A stretch of 64,000 nucleotides of DNA from Salticus scenicus (Eukaryota > Arthropoda > Arachnida > Araneae > Salticidae), in the NCBI GenBank assembly GCA_963930645.1, contig OZ005652.1:351006602-351070601 (forward strand), written 5' to 3'. Below are positions 45,300 to 57,183 of the stretch, in pieces (the first letter of the stretch is position 1; every line of letters begins with the position of its first letter). The notes beneath the pieces are model-generated. The model was not told where the DNA came from. It did not search any database and saw only the letters and a program-made list of their open reading frames with translations. The translations under genes were made by a program, and so were the position numbers.

Positions 45300-47190
45300 G
45301 ACTTTTCTTGCCTTTATCGGATATGACCAAAAAGCTATCTATTCAACGAACATACGTTAAATTAAAAAGTCTTTAGAAATGTAAAGAAAGGATACGCTGT
45401 ATTCGTAACAGAAAATTCTGTTAGGCATATATATTGAACTTTACAGTGAATACGTGTCGGTTTAAAAAGCCTATGCGTTAATCGATGTGACCGCTTACAA
45501 TAACCCTACTTTGAATTTTACAAACCATAAATGTCACCCGCTACGCTACAACCCATGCAATGTTTTTCAAGTGTGCACAAAATAGGAAATTGTGAACAAA
45601 CAAATGCACACGTTTTAAGCGTTCTGTTTTTAGCATTAATGTCTAAACTATCTTTGCGTACTACATCGATGATGCTCTGCAATTTTATAATTCACTTTTT
45701 TCCCCTGTCTTGAAACGTTTCCGAGATAAGATCGCCAACTCCACTCTTTTCCACAAGGTGGCGCTTTAGGCGGTTGAATTGCGTAGCACATGTCCACTTT
45801 ACTGTACCTATATACCACTTTTATGACTATAGCTGCAGCTCTTCAGCAGTTAAAAGAGTCGGGACTGACTTTTTTGGGCACCCTGTATTTTCTTTTGATC
45901 GTAAAGATCTTACAGTGGGACGTATTTCAGACCAACACCTTTACAATAAAACAAAAAGTATCAAAATCGGATCATCCGTTTAGAAGTTATGAACTAAGAA
46001 ACAAAAACAAAAACAAAAAAACATACGCTTTGAATTGAGAACCTCCTCCCTTTTGAAGTCGGTTAATTAGAGCATTTTTTACGAAGTTATAAGTTTACAA
46101 ACACCAACAACAACACATAGCAAGAATTAAGAACACCCTCCTTTCTGAAGTTGGTTGAAAACTACTTTGCGCTAATCGATGTGACCTTTTACAGTAACAG
46201 TACTTTGAACCACAGAGTATACGTGTCATCCGCTACGCTGTAAAGCGTGCAACGTAGTTCAAGTGTGCACCGTGTAGGAAATTGCGAACAAACAACAGCA
46301 CATTTTAAGCGTTCTATTTTTAGCAATAATGTCTAAAAACTGTCTTTTCGTAGTAAATCGATGATACTCTACAACTTCGTAATTAACTTTTCTCCCATCT
46401 TGAACCGTTTTTGAGATAGGAGCACTAATCCTGCTGTTTTTCACCAGATGGCGCTTTATTTTCTTTAGACTGTAAAGATGTTATAATTGGACCTACTTCA
46501 GACCAAGATCTCTACAACAAAGCAAAAGTATCAAGTAACCGTATTTTGAACTGTGTAGCGTATGTCTCACCAGCTACGCTACAACGTGAGCAATGTAGCT
46601 CAAGTGTGTATAGTGTAAGAAATTGCGGCCAAAAACAGGCACGTTTTTAGCCTTGTACTTTTAGCATCAATGTCGAAACTATTTTTTCGTACTAAATCGA
46701 TGATGCTCTGCAATTTTATAATTCACTTTTTTCCCCTGTCTTGAACCGTTTCCGAGATAGAAACGCTAGCATGAATGTCTAAACTATCTTTTTGTACTAA
46801 ATCGATGATACTTCAACTTTCTAATTCACTTTTTTTCTCTAGAACCGTTTCGAGATAGGAACCCTAACTCCACTATTTTTCACCAGGTGGCGCAGCAAGC
46901 GGTTTAACCTTGTACTGCAGGGCCAATTTACTATACTCACATACCATTTTTATCACTATAGTTGCAGCCGTTTAGCAGTTAAGAGAGTTGGGACTGATTT
47001 TTTGGGCACCCTGTATTTTCTTTAGATCGTAAAGATATTACAAGGGGACCTATTGCAGACCAAGATCTTTTCAACAAAACAAAAAGTATCAAAATCGGAG
47101 CATCCGTTCAGAAGTTATGAGCTAACAAACATAAAAAAAACATACGGTTTGAATTGAGAACCTTCCTTCTTTTTTTGAAGTCGGTTAATA
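45300..47190 (+). repeat. Repeats in tandem ending TTGAAGTCGGTTAA
   Basis: Three tails, each reading GAATTGAGAACCTCCTCCC (or a variant) then TTTGAAGTCGGTTAA, stand at about 46030-46072, 46110-46160 (degraded) and 47150-47185. Between them, phrases recur two to four times: 'ACTAAATCGATGATGCTCTG', 'CGTTTCCGAGATAGGA', 'TTTCACCAGGTGGCGC' and 'GGGCACCCTGTATTTTCTTT'. The same text stands inverted at 62950-64000. No coding domain was recognised. Confidence 0.8.
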
Positions 47191-47315
47191 AAAAATATAG
47201 ATGGATATGGTTTCAAAAGCAAACAAATCAAACCTCCTTTCTTTTATTTCTTTGTTGTTTTCAAATGGTCGCCGTTTAAAAAAATGACCTATATATGAAC
47301 CTGCAATGCCTAAAG

Positions 47316-47998
47316 TGTACATAATATTTCTCTAATGCGGTCAGTTATGATTCAATTTTATAGAAACAATACGATAAAAACGCGAAGATAAAAAATAATA
47401 CACAAGGAATGTTTATACACACGGACTCACTTCAGTGTTCTAAAAAAAAAAAAAGATGACATGAGATTTGTCTGCTGAGATAATTTTATGGAAAAAAAAT
47501 ATTTTTAAAAGCTGCATCGTTACAATCTTTCAAACATCTTTCGTCCGTTTGAACCTAGAAGCATTTTAAAATTAAAGACAAAAAATGAACAATTGTCATA
47601 AATTGACTAAAAAGCGCAATAATAAAAAGTATAATCAAAAAAGGTACTAAGATTTTTTTTAAACAAAAAATTATGCCAAAATAAATAAACTAAAAAATAA
47701 ATTAAAAGGCATCGTCAACATGGCGGCAAAAAGGTTAAAGTCGCCATAGGGGTCCTATACCAAAGATGACCTGCCTGGGATATATGAAAGCTGGGTCGTC
47801 AAACATGAATTTTATGTTTAAACTTTTCTTTAAATGACTTTGTTTAACTCATTAGTGTTTCATCCCACAAAAACTAATAATAATTTGGCTTCTGGTGCAT
47901 TAAAATTTAAACTGAATGGTGAAATTGATATAAGTTTCAAATTTTAAAGATAAATAAAAAAAGAAAGAAATTGCAAAAATTTCACACAGGTTTGCTAG
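47316..47998 (+). mobile_element. Helitron-type element (CTAG end), second copy
   Basis: The 5' part GTACATAATATTTCTCTAA...ATAGAAACAATACGATAAAA and the 3' part GGTGAAATTGATATAAGTTT through CACACAGGTTTGCTAG match the minus-strand copy at 13520-14394. The last four bases, CTAG (47995-47998), are followed by T. The 3' hairpin is degraded (TTGCAAAAATTTCACA), so this copy is older. It has only one 5' region. Confidence 0.8.
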
Positions 47999-47999
47999 T

Positions 48000-49825
48000 A
48001 CATAATATGTTTATAATATATACAATCAGGTAATGCATAATTTCGTAACACAATTTCAGATACATTCAAAAATTATACAAAGGAAACACACATTTCTACG
48101 GAAGCACCGTTACTGATGAATGAAAAAAAAAAAAATAAATAACATTACTATTTATTCTAAATAAATATACGCTGATTCTGAAATATCTTGCAAAACAAAT
48201 AATAATTTATTGATTTTATTAAAATACTCATTAAAAAATATTGAATTAAATACATATTTGGCAATAAAAAAAAATTAAATTAAATAATTATAAATGCGAT
48301 GATTTTTATTTTCTTATTGTTTAAGAGAAAAAAAATACAATAACAAAAACGTGATCTTCTTATGAATATACAAATAGATTAATAAATAAATAAAGCATGC
48401 TTAAGTATACTGTTTGTGTAGATTCTTTTATAACTTATTGCATTGTTATTCTCCATAATCACAGTGCAATTAAAAAAAGTTAAATTGTAAATTCAGTACT
48501 TAATTAAAAGTTTCTGAATTCTAGAAACATATTAATTAAAAATTTAAAGTTATTGAATATGGCGTAATCAAATATTTCCCATAATTACAATATTACAATT
48601 ATCTTCAGCGAATAAAATCTTTAAAAAAGTGCATCTAGCACGAAATTTAACCGCTTTTCTTAACATTAATTAGGAAATTAAATATATCTTTTCTTTAGCA
48701 TTTTAATGACTTTGTTTAATTAAGGTCGGTATGATTACATAAATTATTTTTTGGCTTAAATTTTTGATTAATTTATTTATTCGCTTACTTTTGATTTTTT
48801 TCTTTATTTGTAGAAAAATTAAATATTCAGCGTAAAATTATTATATAAACATTTAATATTAGTTAAGTAGTAGTAAGCGAAATATAAAACATGTTTACAC
48901 AAGGCAATTTTAAGATGAAGTTTTCTATTTGTTAAAATTGATTTGGAAAAATAATCGAACTTTCGACTTAATCTTCTTTTGTTTAACGATTAGTGGCCTT
49001 ATAAGCCGCTAAATATGTGATTTTTAAATACATTGAAAATTAGCAAGCTGCTGTGTAAAAAAAAAAAAAGAAAAAAAAAAAAAAAAGAATATTTTAATAA
49101 TTAGAAATACAATAATTTTAAATACGGAAATTTGACATCAGATGTATTACACTATTTTAACTCAGTAATCATTAATTTTGCCCCATTTATTCAATTTTAA
49201 AGGGTTCTCTGGAAAATTCGAGCAACAAAATTATAAGACTCTAAAATGTGTAAATTCTATAACGTGTTTTAACAATTAGAGCATATTTTTAAAGAAGTAA
49301 TAAATGAAAAAAATGTCCATCAAAATATATTGGAAAATTAATCAATTAGATTAAATTTATTTTTAACTGGAAATGCACGATAAAAAAAAGTTAAATGGAG
49401 TAAAATCATTCTATTAAAAATATTTACCGTCTGGAAAAGTTTCAAATTATTTTACATCCATTATTGTGCTTTTTATAATTATTATATTATTATTATTATT
49501 GTTTTATTTTTGAGGGTACAAAACTTTGATATTATTTACATTTCAAGGAAGTTAAGAAACTCATTTTAAAGATTAAGCCATCTTTGTGTATATTTTTTTA
49601 CTTCTAAACCTTTTAATTTTTGAAAAATCAATGTGGGCAATCAATATTTCCAAAATTAACACCAATATTATTCATCGAACAGAACATCTAGAAGAACGGA
49701 TGGCATAATAAAAAATGAAATAGTCGTAATTTTAAATGTATTGTAAATCAAAATGTTCAATTCATGACCATTTCAAATTTAAGTGATGTCAATTATAATA
49801 GGAAGTGACATCATCGAGAGAACTG

Positions 49826-49875
<50 letters not shown>

Positions 49876-50711
49876 GAATAGATTTTATTTGTGTATGTCA
49901 GCAAAAGTTAATATAAGAAATGTGAAATTTTGAAAAAAAAAAAAAATTGCTGATTTTAAAAATATTTCGACATAAATAAATAAAGAAAGAAAGAAGAGTA
50001 ATTTTACATTTATTGATTTTTAAAAGCAATCTTAATAAATAACTTAAGAAGTAGCTTGCTTAAATGTTATTTATACTACTAAAATTTTACGTATTTACTC
50101 ATATAAGACATTGGAAAATAATTTATCTTTACAAAAATGTACATATATATATAGTACCTTTTATGTTTTTTAAATACAGAATAAAATTTATTTTACTTTT
50201 ATTTATTTATTACTTTTTCTGTTTATCAATTTTAAATTTCAATTTTCTTCTCCAATTTTCTCCAATACTTTTGTTTGTGTGTATGAGTCTACGTAATTAT
50301 TTCATCATTTGTTTAAATTCTTAACGACGAAGACCAAAATGAATTAAATGTTTCAAATTAAATTTCGGACTCAGATATTCATAATTATTTTATTTTATTA
50401 TTATTATTTTATATGAAATTACAGAGAATTAATTTCGCATTTCAGAGAGCTTAATTGTTATACAAATATTACTATTTAAATGCTGTCTACTTTTATTATT
50501 ATTATTATTATTCATATATGGCAGAGAAAGTAGTGTTTCAGGGTTAAATTTCTGATACTGAATTTTTGCTGTATGTACACGTATTGATCCCCCCACCCCA
50601 CCCCACCCGAATTCTAATAAATTAAAATTTTAGCAACTGGCTTACATTTTTATGTGCGTGTGTGAAAGTATTGTAGCACAATTCATAACATCTGTAGCCT
50701 GCACTAAACAA

Positions 50712-50756
<45 letters not shown>

Positions 50757-51078
50757 GCACATGTGTTACATAGAATATGGTGTAATGAAAAAAAAAAAAT
50801 CACCAATTTTTCAAATGTTGCACACAAAAATAAATAAATAAATAAATAAAATAGAAATAAATAAATAAATCGAGTTTATTAAGGGCTATATCTGGAATTT
50901 TCTAAGCGTGCGTTTCAAAACCTCTCATACGTTTCTTTTACTATACGAATTTTAAGTACACCATGCGATACAATTTACAGTCAGTATAGAAGGTGGTCCA
51001 AAATTAAGCACATTGAATGTAATTAAGGAAAGCACTCTTTCAAAATATATCATGTCAATTGAAATCACCTACAAATGA
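48000..51078. other. AT-rich stretch without a recognisable gene
   Basis: No genes are seen. It contains (TA)n at 49829-49871 and 50714-50751, (TAA)n and (TTA)n tracts, and at 50505-50660 a degraded Helentron-like 5' block. That block reads GGCAGAGAAAGTAG, 'TGTACACGTATTGATCC' and GTGCGTGTGTG, in the family order. The open frames at 50064-50324 and 50642-50827 are low-complexity. Confidence 0.55.
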
Positions 51079-51486
51079 ACTTACTCATATGGTAGACAAT
51101 ATATTGTTTTGAAGCCAAATTTTTCGATGTTACGTTTTGTTATTATTACACGAATTTCCTTGTTTCCTAGTATAAAGATTTTAATGCTAGTATTTGTGTC
51201 GGTTATCATTAAAACTTAAAAATATATAAGCGCAGGGAGTTAAAAATATAATATGAAAATTGTGATATGAAAATTAAATCGAAAATATTAACAAAGATTG
51301 ATAAATTTATACACAGTTATGGGCAAAATTTATGTGAATAATATGTAGGGATAAACCCTCTGGCTGATCATCCCGCGATTTCCACGGGCAACTCAAATGT
51401 AGCAAAATTTGCTCATCCCGGGAATTTCGCGGGCATGTATTTTTCTTCCTTTATTGACGAGCGCATCCCGCCTTTTTACCGTTTAA

Positions 51487-51761
51487 CCCTCCGTCGGGCG
51501 CACCCAGCCTCAGAGACCAGGTAAATACTTTATTGTTAAAATACTTGAATCAATAAATCAATAAATACAACCAATAAATTCGTACTTATGCATCAAATTT
51601 TCGTTTATTACTTTCTATTCACTCCTAATAAGGTCACTATTATATGGGTGTTTTTGAATTAAAAATCATGTGTAGGATATTTAGAGAATAAAAACCAGAA
51701 CGGGCCTCTCATGCAAGGTGCGCCCGATTTTGTTCGTCTTACGGGTGCGCCTGACGTAGGG
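51487..51761. mobile_element. piggyBac-type MITE (275 bp), nested
   Basis: The ends CCCTCCGTCGGGCGCACCC and (complement) CCCTACGTCAGGCGCACCC match at 17 of 19 positions. They are flanked by perfect TTAA (51483-51486 and 51762-51765). Another GGTGCGCCCGA block lies sub-terminally. It sits inside the larger piggyBac-like element. Confidence 0.9.
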
Positions 51762-51967
51762 TTAACCAGTGAAATAAATTATATACAGTATTAGACGTTT
51801 AAATTAGGTTTTGACCAACAGATGTCGATAGTCGTCCACTAAATTGCGGCATTTGAAGGTACTTGGTATTTACCGCTCTAACTTCACTATGTGTGCCGTC
51901 TTTTTCTAATCAGAAATGACTGGTAGAAGGTAGAAAAGGTTCAGCGATTGACAGAGTATATATTTCT

Positions 51968-52060
51968 GATGATTTGTCAGATTCTGAAAGTGATTTTAGT
52001 TTTGATAGTGATATAGATGATTTTTCGCACTGTTCCTCAGATAGCGATCTGATCAGGATT
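51968..52060 (+). pseudogene. Acidic N-terminal piece of a piggyBac-like transposase
   Basis: The 31-codon stretch reads DDLSDSESDFSFDSDIDDFS and then HCSSDSD. Asp/Ser-rich N-termini are typical of piggyBac transposases, and the location just inside piggyBac-type ends supports this. An ATG at 51916 lies upstream but is separated by stops and a frame change. The catalytic core is absent. Confidence 0.5.
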
Positions 52061-52575
52061 CATTATATTTCATTAATTTTCATTATATTTTTTTAAGTTT
52101 TACGCATTTTACTTTCTTATAGTACGTAATAAATAGAAAGTAACTGTAATTAAATTGAAATTTATTATAAAAAAAAAGTGATAACATGTGAAATTCTTTT
52201 TTCTGACAGTTTAGTTTCTCATGATAAAAGTTTACATAAAAAAAAAAAAAAAAAAAAAAAAATGTATAGAAAGAAAAAAAATGCATATTTCAATTCTCCA
52301 ATAATATATATAGAGATTTAAAATATGCAAAAAAAGAAAAAACACAATTTTTCAGGCGATTTTGGTTCACAAATTGAGCAGTGAGAGGGTTACGGTCGAT
52401 TGACTTCACTAGAGTTCTAAGCCTTATGAATAATATGAAAGATGTTTCTAATTTTAATAACAAAAAGAAATGTTTCACAAATGCAGATAATATTCAAACG
52501 GGATATACTCAAATGTGTGCCCCGCGGAGGTTTTTCGATAACTATCAAAGCAAGAGAAAGTAATGTGAGCGTTCC

Positions 52576-54258
52576 ATCAGATTATTCAATTATTGAAACA
52601 AAATCTTATTCATTAAAATCATTTGAATGATTATCTATTTGTAGTTCCAAGAATATTTAAAGAAAAGAATGAACAAAAACACTTCTAATACTACGGTGGA
52701 AATTTAAATAAGACGCCAAAGAAAATTACAATTAAATTCATTGAGAAAGTAAGTGAATATGAAATACAATTGATAATTTTTGAACTCACCATAATAAGCA
52801 GAAGTATATTGAATTATTGTGAATTCGACAATTGAAGACTTCCAAGTCTTGTCAATGTGTTTTGATGATTTTATGTTACAAAACCTAGAGTTTACATGCA
52901 AACATGTTAACAAATCAAACATGCAAAATATAAACATACAACTTTACTTTTTTTTTATTAAGAAGAAGAAAAAAAAATTCGGTTAATGTGAACCAAGAGT
53001 GTAATATGAAATAGTTATGAAGAGAAATATAGAATATCCATTTCCTTAAAGAATAATATAATATAAGGTAGTATTTTTACAGAAAATCATGAATAATTGC
53101 AAAATAAACATTTTATTTTGAAATTATTATTGAAAAGAAACAGTATTAAAAAAAATATCAACATTCAAGTTTTATAAAAAGTGAAAATAGTATGAAATAC
53201 TTGTATTCCATTTTACCCGAATCGCAATTTTAGAAAAGAAAATTAACCTCAGTCACTTGGTAAAAATAAGTTCATGGGAATCAGACAACTATCTAATCTA
53301 ACTCTCCTATCGGAAACGACATTAGGTTTTTTACTCAGTTTATTTCTCCGTAAATAGATTAAAGAATTCGTAATACACTTATCGCCAAAAACGTCTGAAT
53401 CTTGATAAACTTAAGAAGTTGTACGAACTAAAAATTACTCTTCTCACTGACAAAGATGAAATACCCTTCATATTTGAGGCCCAGTAAGGATGTTTGACAT
53501 GCTTTAGTTAGGTTGCAGTTTCTTACAGGTGATATATAACGGCATTCTGTTTTATCAAACTATTACATATTCCACACCATGTGGATCAATTCTAAATTCG
53601 CATTACTACATGTTACACAAAAATTTATTACATAAAATCATTTTTCGATATTGAAATGAAGATCTTACTCATTAACATCTTTTGAATTAATTTTTTTTTT
53701 TTTTTTTTTTTGTAGTTCTAAACATAAAACTGAAGTATTCAAAATCACAGAAATGCTTGTAATATTGCTGTTAAAAATGGAGTAATACGAAAATCAGTTT
53801 ATTTTACGAGCAACTTAACAATCAATCTGTCGCACTATTCTGGGAAACATATTCAATTATATATTGAATTATGAATATTAATTATTATAATGCATACGAA
53901 AAAAGTAAACAAGTAAGGTTAAAGTAAAAAAGTAAAAAGTAAACAGGAGTGTGTGTGAGTACGCTATTTATCTAGTCGTTGTTAAAGAGTCAAAATTAAA
54001 AAAAATAACTGTCGTGAAAAAAAGAAGAGTGCGAATAGAAAAACATATAGAAATTGAAATGGGTGCTGAAGACATGCATAAAAATTGCTATGTGTAGATG
54101 AACCCTGAATTTACAACACTTGCATAACAGATGAAGCATTCCTAACCAGACGAGATGTTTATCTTTGTTTGCCTTCATAATGATTATTTTATCCATATAT
54201 AACTGTCAACATTGTGCATTGTTATGATTTCTACACGCCTTTAAAAGATCTATTAATA
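52576..54258. other. AT-rich stretch without a recognisable gene
   Basis: No repeat ends or coding similarity were found. A T-run of about 21 lies at 53691-53711. Frames of 60-77 codons here have no domain. Confidence 0.5.
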
Positions 54259-54273
54259 CTTTACCAACCACTG

Positions 54274-54533
54274 TGATCGTCAATGTCTTTTTTATTTTTA
54301 TTTTTTTCGTTTTCACAGTGTTCAAGGACTCTCAGAATTATCCCAGAAAAAGTTCGCTTTTGATATTCTTGAAGAAAAGCATTTATGAATGGCTTTTGAC
54401 CTTTCAATGTGCGCCTCTTTATTGCATTTCCCCATTTTTCCAATTTCTATTCAGAGCACAAACTTACAAATCTGTTGGCAGCTTTATATTAATTACATTT
54501 GTATCAGTTTTATGTTCAAGGATATTTATATAA
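54274..54533 (+). CDS. Weak candidate terminal exon, hydrophobic product unknown
   Basis: An acceptor-like tract, TTTTTTCGTTTTCACAG, ends about 54319. The frame is open before and after it and runs to TAA at 54531. From the acceptor it encodes about 70 residues. A charged stretch FKDSQNYPRKSSLLIFLKKS is followed by two hydrophobic segments, one around LLTFQCAPLYCISPFFQFL and one reading GSFILITFVSVLCSRIFI. These could be membrane spans. The composition is only slightly richer than the surroundings, so it may be chance. Confidence 0.2.
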
Positions 54534-55021
54534 ATTCACATTTCATGCGGACTTTTTCATTTTTTTTAATGTAGTTAATAAACACTGTCACTGTTTGCGA
54601 GGTTACAAAGCGGGCAATATATTTTATAACAGTCCATCTATATCTTATATTTTTTTTTACGTAGTGACATTGAGTAATATTCTCATTTTTTTTTCTCAAA
54701 AGAATTAAAAAGAAAAAAATCTTACACCATTAATACATAATTTTTTCTGGATTATTCTATGGGATTAATGGGATTAATGGGATCCGTGTGCTAATTCAGT
54801 GAAGAAGCCAGTCAAAAGAAAATGAATCAGGAAACGCATTCCTATCCTCTCTAATTCTTGGAAAGAGAAAAATCTCAATCCTTTCATTCAGCCCTTTCCA
54901 CTCTCCCCCCCCCCCCCCCTCACTGAAACTGGGCAGAAGAAAGCGAGTGGAAGGGACGGAAGACAAAAGGAGCGATTTCGACCGTCTTCAGAGAATCTAA
55001 AGATAAAAATTAATTTAATGT

Positions 55022-55059
<38 letters not shown>

Positions 55060-55101
55060 TGGGGGGGGGGGGGCAGAAGAACGGGTAAGAAAGAAAATGA
55101 A

Positions 55102-55137
55102 GCTCTTTGATCGATCCGGATAATCGGCGCTCTACTG
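55102..55137 (-). mobile_element. Solo pogo/Tigger-like terminus
   Basis: On the minus strand, TA then CAGTAGAGCGCCGATTATCC and GGATCGATCAAAGAGC is a typical pogo/Tigger end (CAGTNGANCNCCGNTTATCCG). No matching second end was found within 1 kb, so the element is truncated. Confidence 0.6.
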
Positions 55138-55699
55138 TATTTAAAAAAAATCATTTTACATGTTCGGACAAAACCTTCATGTAAACACTTTAAATGCAAT
55201 CGGCTTACATATATGTCCATGGCACATACCGTAACGAATGCTAAAGATAACATTTAAATAACTTAAACTCGAATACTTAAAATTTTTCGATTATATATAA
55301 TATGTTATATCACATAGGATTTTTCCCAGTGTACAATTAAAAACGTATGCCAAGATGCTGGTACCGACCGTAGGTCTGTTGTCCTTATACACAACAGTCC
55401 TTTATATCTTTATTTACAAGGTTGTCCTTATAGTATATCCTTATATACAATAACACCTCTATAACGTTCTGGAGAAACACGGTAATTCGAGGTATACTCT
55501 CCAAAATACAAATAAAAAAAAAGTGCCTCCCTCAAAGGGTTAATTGTAAAAAATTGTTACAAAATGTACAAGATAATACTGTCTTATATTCAAAATCTCT
55601 AAAATATATGAAACAGTAGACAACTTTGTTAAAATTACAAAGGAAAAACCATTTAGAGAAATATCAATAAAAATAAGAATAAAATTCCCAAATACAATT

Positions 55700-55870
55700 A
55701 TCAAAATTATACCTCTGGGGATCACCGAAGCGGGGGAGCCATCCCTTCCTTGGAGGATTAAAATTGAGATGGCATGTCTCCGGACCACCTCTAGGGGTGA
55801 GTCCCAGACCGTCGCTAATTGCCCATTTTGCAGCACTAGTGCGATGTAAAATCCAGCCAACCAGTCAATC
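55700..55870 (-). repeat. GC-richer dispersed repeat, possibly SINE-like
   Basis: Read on the minus strand: GGCTGGATTTTACATCGCAC, 'GCAATTAGCGACGGTCTGGG', ACTCACCCCTAGAGGTGG and 'TGATCCCCAGAGGTATAATT'. GC is near 50% in a 25% surrounding, with abrupt edges. The open frame (55540-55860) reads LVLQNGQLATVWDSPLEVVR but extends into plain AT-rich DNA. It resembles abundant arachnid repeats that I have seen annotated as hypothetical proteins. That resemblance is from memory and unverified. Confidence 0.5.
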
Positions 55871-56889
55871 GAAATACAATGAAATTTATCTAGAAACCAA
55901 TAGGTAGAATTAAATAACGTTTAAAAATTCAAAGTTAATCAGATATAATATTGCTTCATGAATATGAAAATGCGGGTGTGGGCTTATGCTATCATAAACT
56001 GTAACTCTCCCCACTAGTAAGGAATTTTTGGAAAAGCCAGTTAAAAAAAAAAAAAAAAAAAAGTATAAGAAAAATTAATTAAGTTAAATGTAATTTCATA
56101 AATGATGAATGATTAAATTGATTGAAATAGACTTAAAATTTAGGATTAATATTCTTCATATTATATCAACTAAGATATTAAATACATCTAACAATCTTAA
56201 CACACGTTTCAAAATTTTGAAAATTACATCATACTTGTAATCTGTTTACGAAGTAGTAAAATGAGTGAAAAATGGTAGGGGAGTTGAGTTAATTAGTAGT
56301 CAGATTCCCATAAACTTATTTCTACCAAAAAGTGTTTAAAATTGATTTATTCTCCAAGATGGCTATTTGGGAAATATGGAACGCCAACTACTCCATATTA
56401 CTTGCGATTGATATGACTTGAATGATGATAATTTTTCCAATGTTGTTTATTTCCTCTCAAAATAAAATGTTTTTATTGAAATTATTCATGATTTTATGTA
56501 AATATAATACCCTATTAAATATTATAATTTAAAGAAATGGGTATTCCATATTTCCTTCCACAACTATTCCATATTACTCGCTTGACCCACATTACCCGAC
56601 AACAGCTTTTTTTTTTTTTTTTTTTTTTTTTAATTCTCAACTAAAAATTTTGCATGTAAACTCTGTTTTTCTAACGAAAACTATCAAAACACATTAACAA
56701 CAATTAAAAGTGTGCAATAATCGAATCTAAAATTATCCAAAATACTTTAGTAAAATAGAAGTGGTATTCTAAGTTTCTAAGTATTGTAAGTTTCAAATAG
56801 AAGTGGTATTCCATATGTAACTACTTTCTTCTAGGTCCTTGGAAATGACATATACAATATTTGATTATTATTTTTATTATTATTAGCTT

Positions 56890-57183
56890 TAGGACGGAGG
56901 ACTATTAGTTTCAATCTGGAGTTTTTGTAGACCAGTTTTTGTAACGCCAAAACAAATTAGGAATATCAGTCCTACCATTACAAATTTGGTACCAAATGAA
57001 AGAGGCGATTTTTTGACACGACAATTAGATTTTTTAAAATTAACTAAAGTAGAAAATTTAGGTGGCAACACTTCATTTTAAAAAGTACGTTGCACAGTTT
57101 TACGGTAAAAAAATTAATTAAAAATAAATTATAAAATTAAAAATAAAAATTTTACTGATTGAATTTAATAGTGCTCCGTGCTA
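56890..57183. mobile_element. MITE with TTTAGGACGGAGGACTATTA ends (second copy)
   Basis: Inverted ends TTTAGGACGGAGGACTATTA and (complement) TTTAGCACGGAGCACTATTA are related to the copy at 28381-28733, placed in the opposite orientation. The flank after the right end (CTAAATTCAGG...GACAGAAATTT) is also shared with that copy. Confidence 0.65.

Larger units (their letters stand above)
51356..52389 (+). mobile_element. piggyBac-like element, internally deleted
   Basis: The ends CCCTCTGGCTGATCA and (complement) CCCTCTCACTGCTCA are flanked by TAAA (left) and TTAC (right), each one base from TTAA. Next to the left end, the sequence ATCCCGCGATTTCCACGGGC is imperfectly repeated. A short acidic coding relic follows (51968-52060). 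The bulk of a transposase gene is missing. Confidence 0.55.
51079..52575 (+). mobile_element. Probable Helentron-like copy split by piggyBac-type insertions
   Basis: The left part has ACTTACTCATATGGTAGACA, 'CCAAATTTTTCGATGTTACG' and 'ATTATTACACG', i.e. the family's 5' block. The right end has GCAAGAGAAAGT (52550-52561) and then GTGAGCGTTCCATCAGATT, like the 3' ends of families B and C. The DNA between is mostly the piggyBac remnant. The pairing of these ends is inferred. Confidence 0.45.
54534..56889. other. AT-rich stretch; homopolymers and dispersed fragments
   Basis: It contains C14 (54905-54919), a T-run of about 33 next to G13 (55027-55073), and an A-run at 56042-56062. A pogo-like end and a GC-rich repeat are listed separately. 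No supported gene was seen. Confidence 0.5.

Noticed and set aside
46259..46444. Conserved small protein with SAPISKTVQDGRKVNYEVVE, repeated at 63620-63931
   Set aside because: The two frames lie in inverted copies of the CCGACTTC repeat. The conservation is that of the DNA repeat, and the segment is the 'ATCTCAAAAACGG' phrase.
51968..51976. CTGATGA as part of a hammerhead ribozyme
   Set aside because: No GAAA core and no pairing stems are found at the required distances, and the segment is better explained as acidic coding sequence.
54888..55253. 121-codon minus-strand frame
   Set aside because: It runs through a T33, a G13 and a C14 homopolymer, giving long Lys, Pro and Gly runs, and has no domain.
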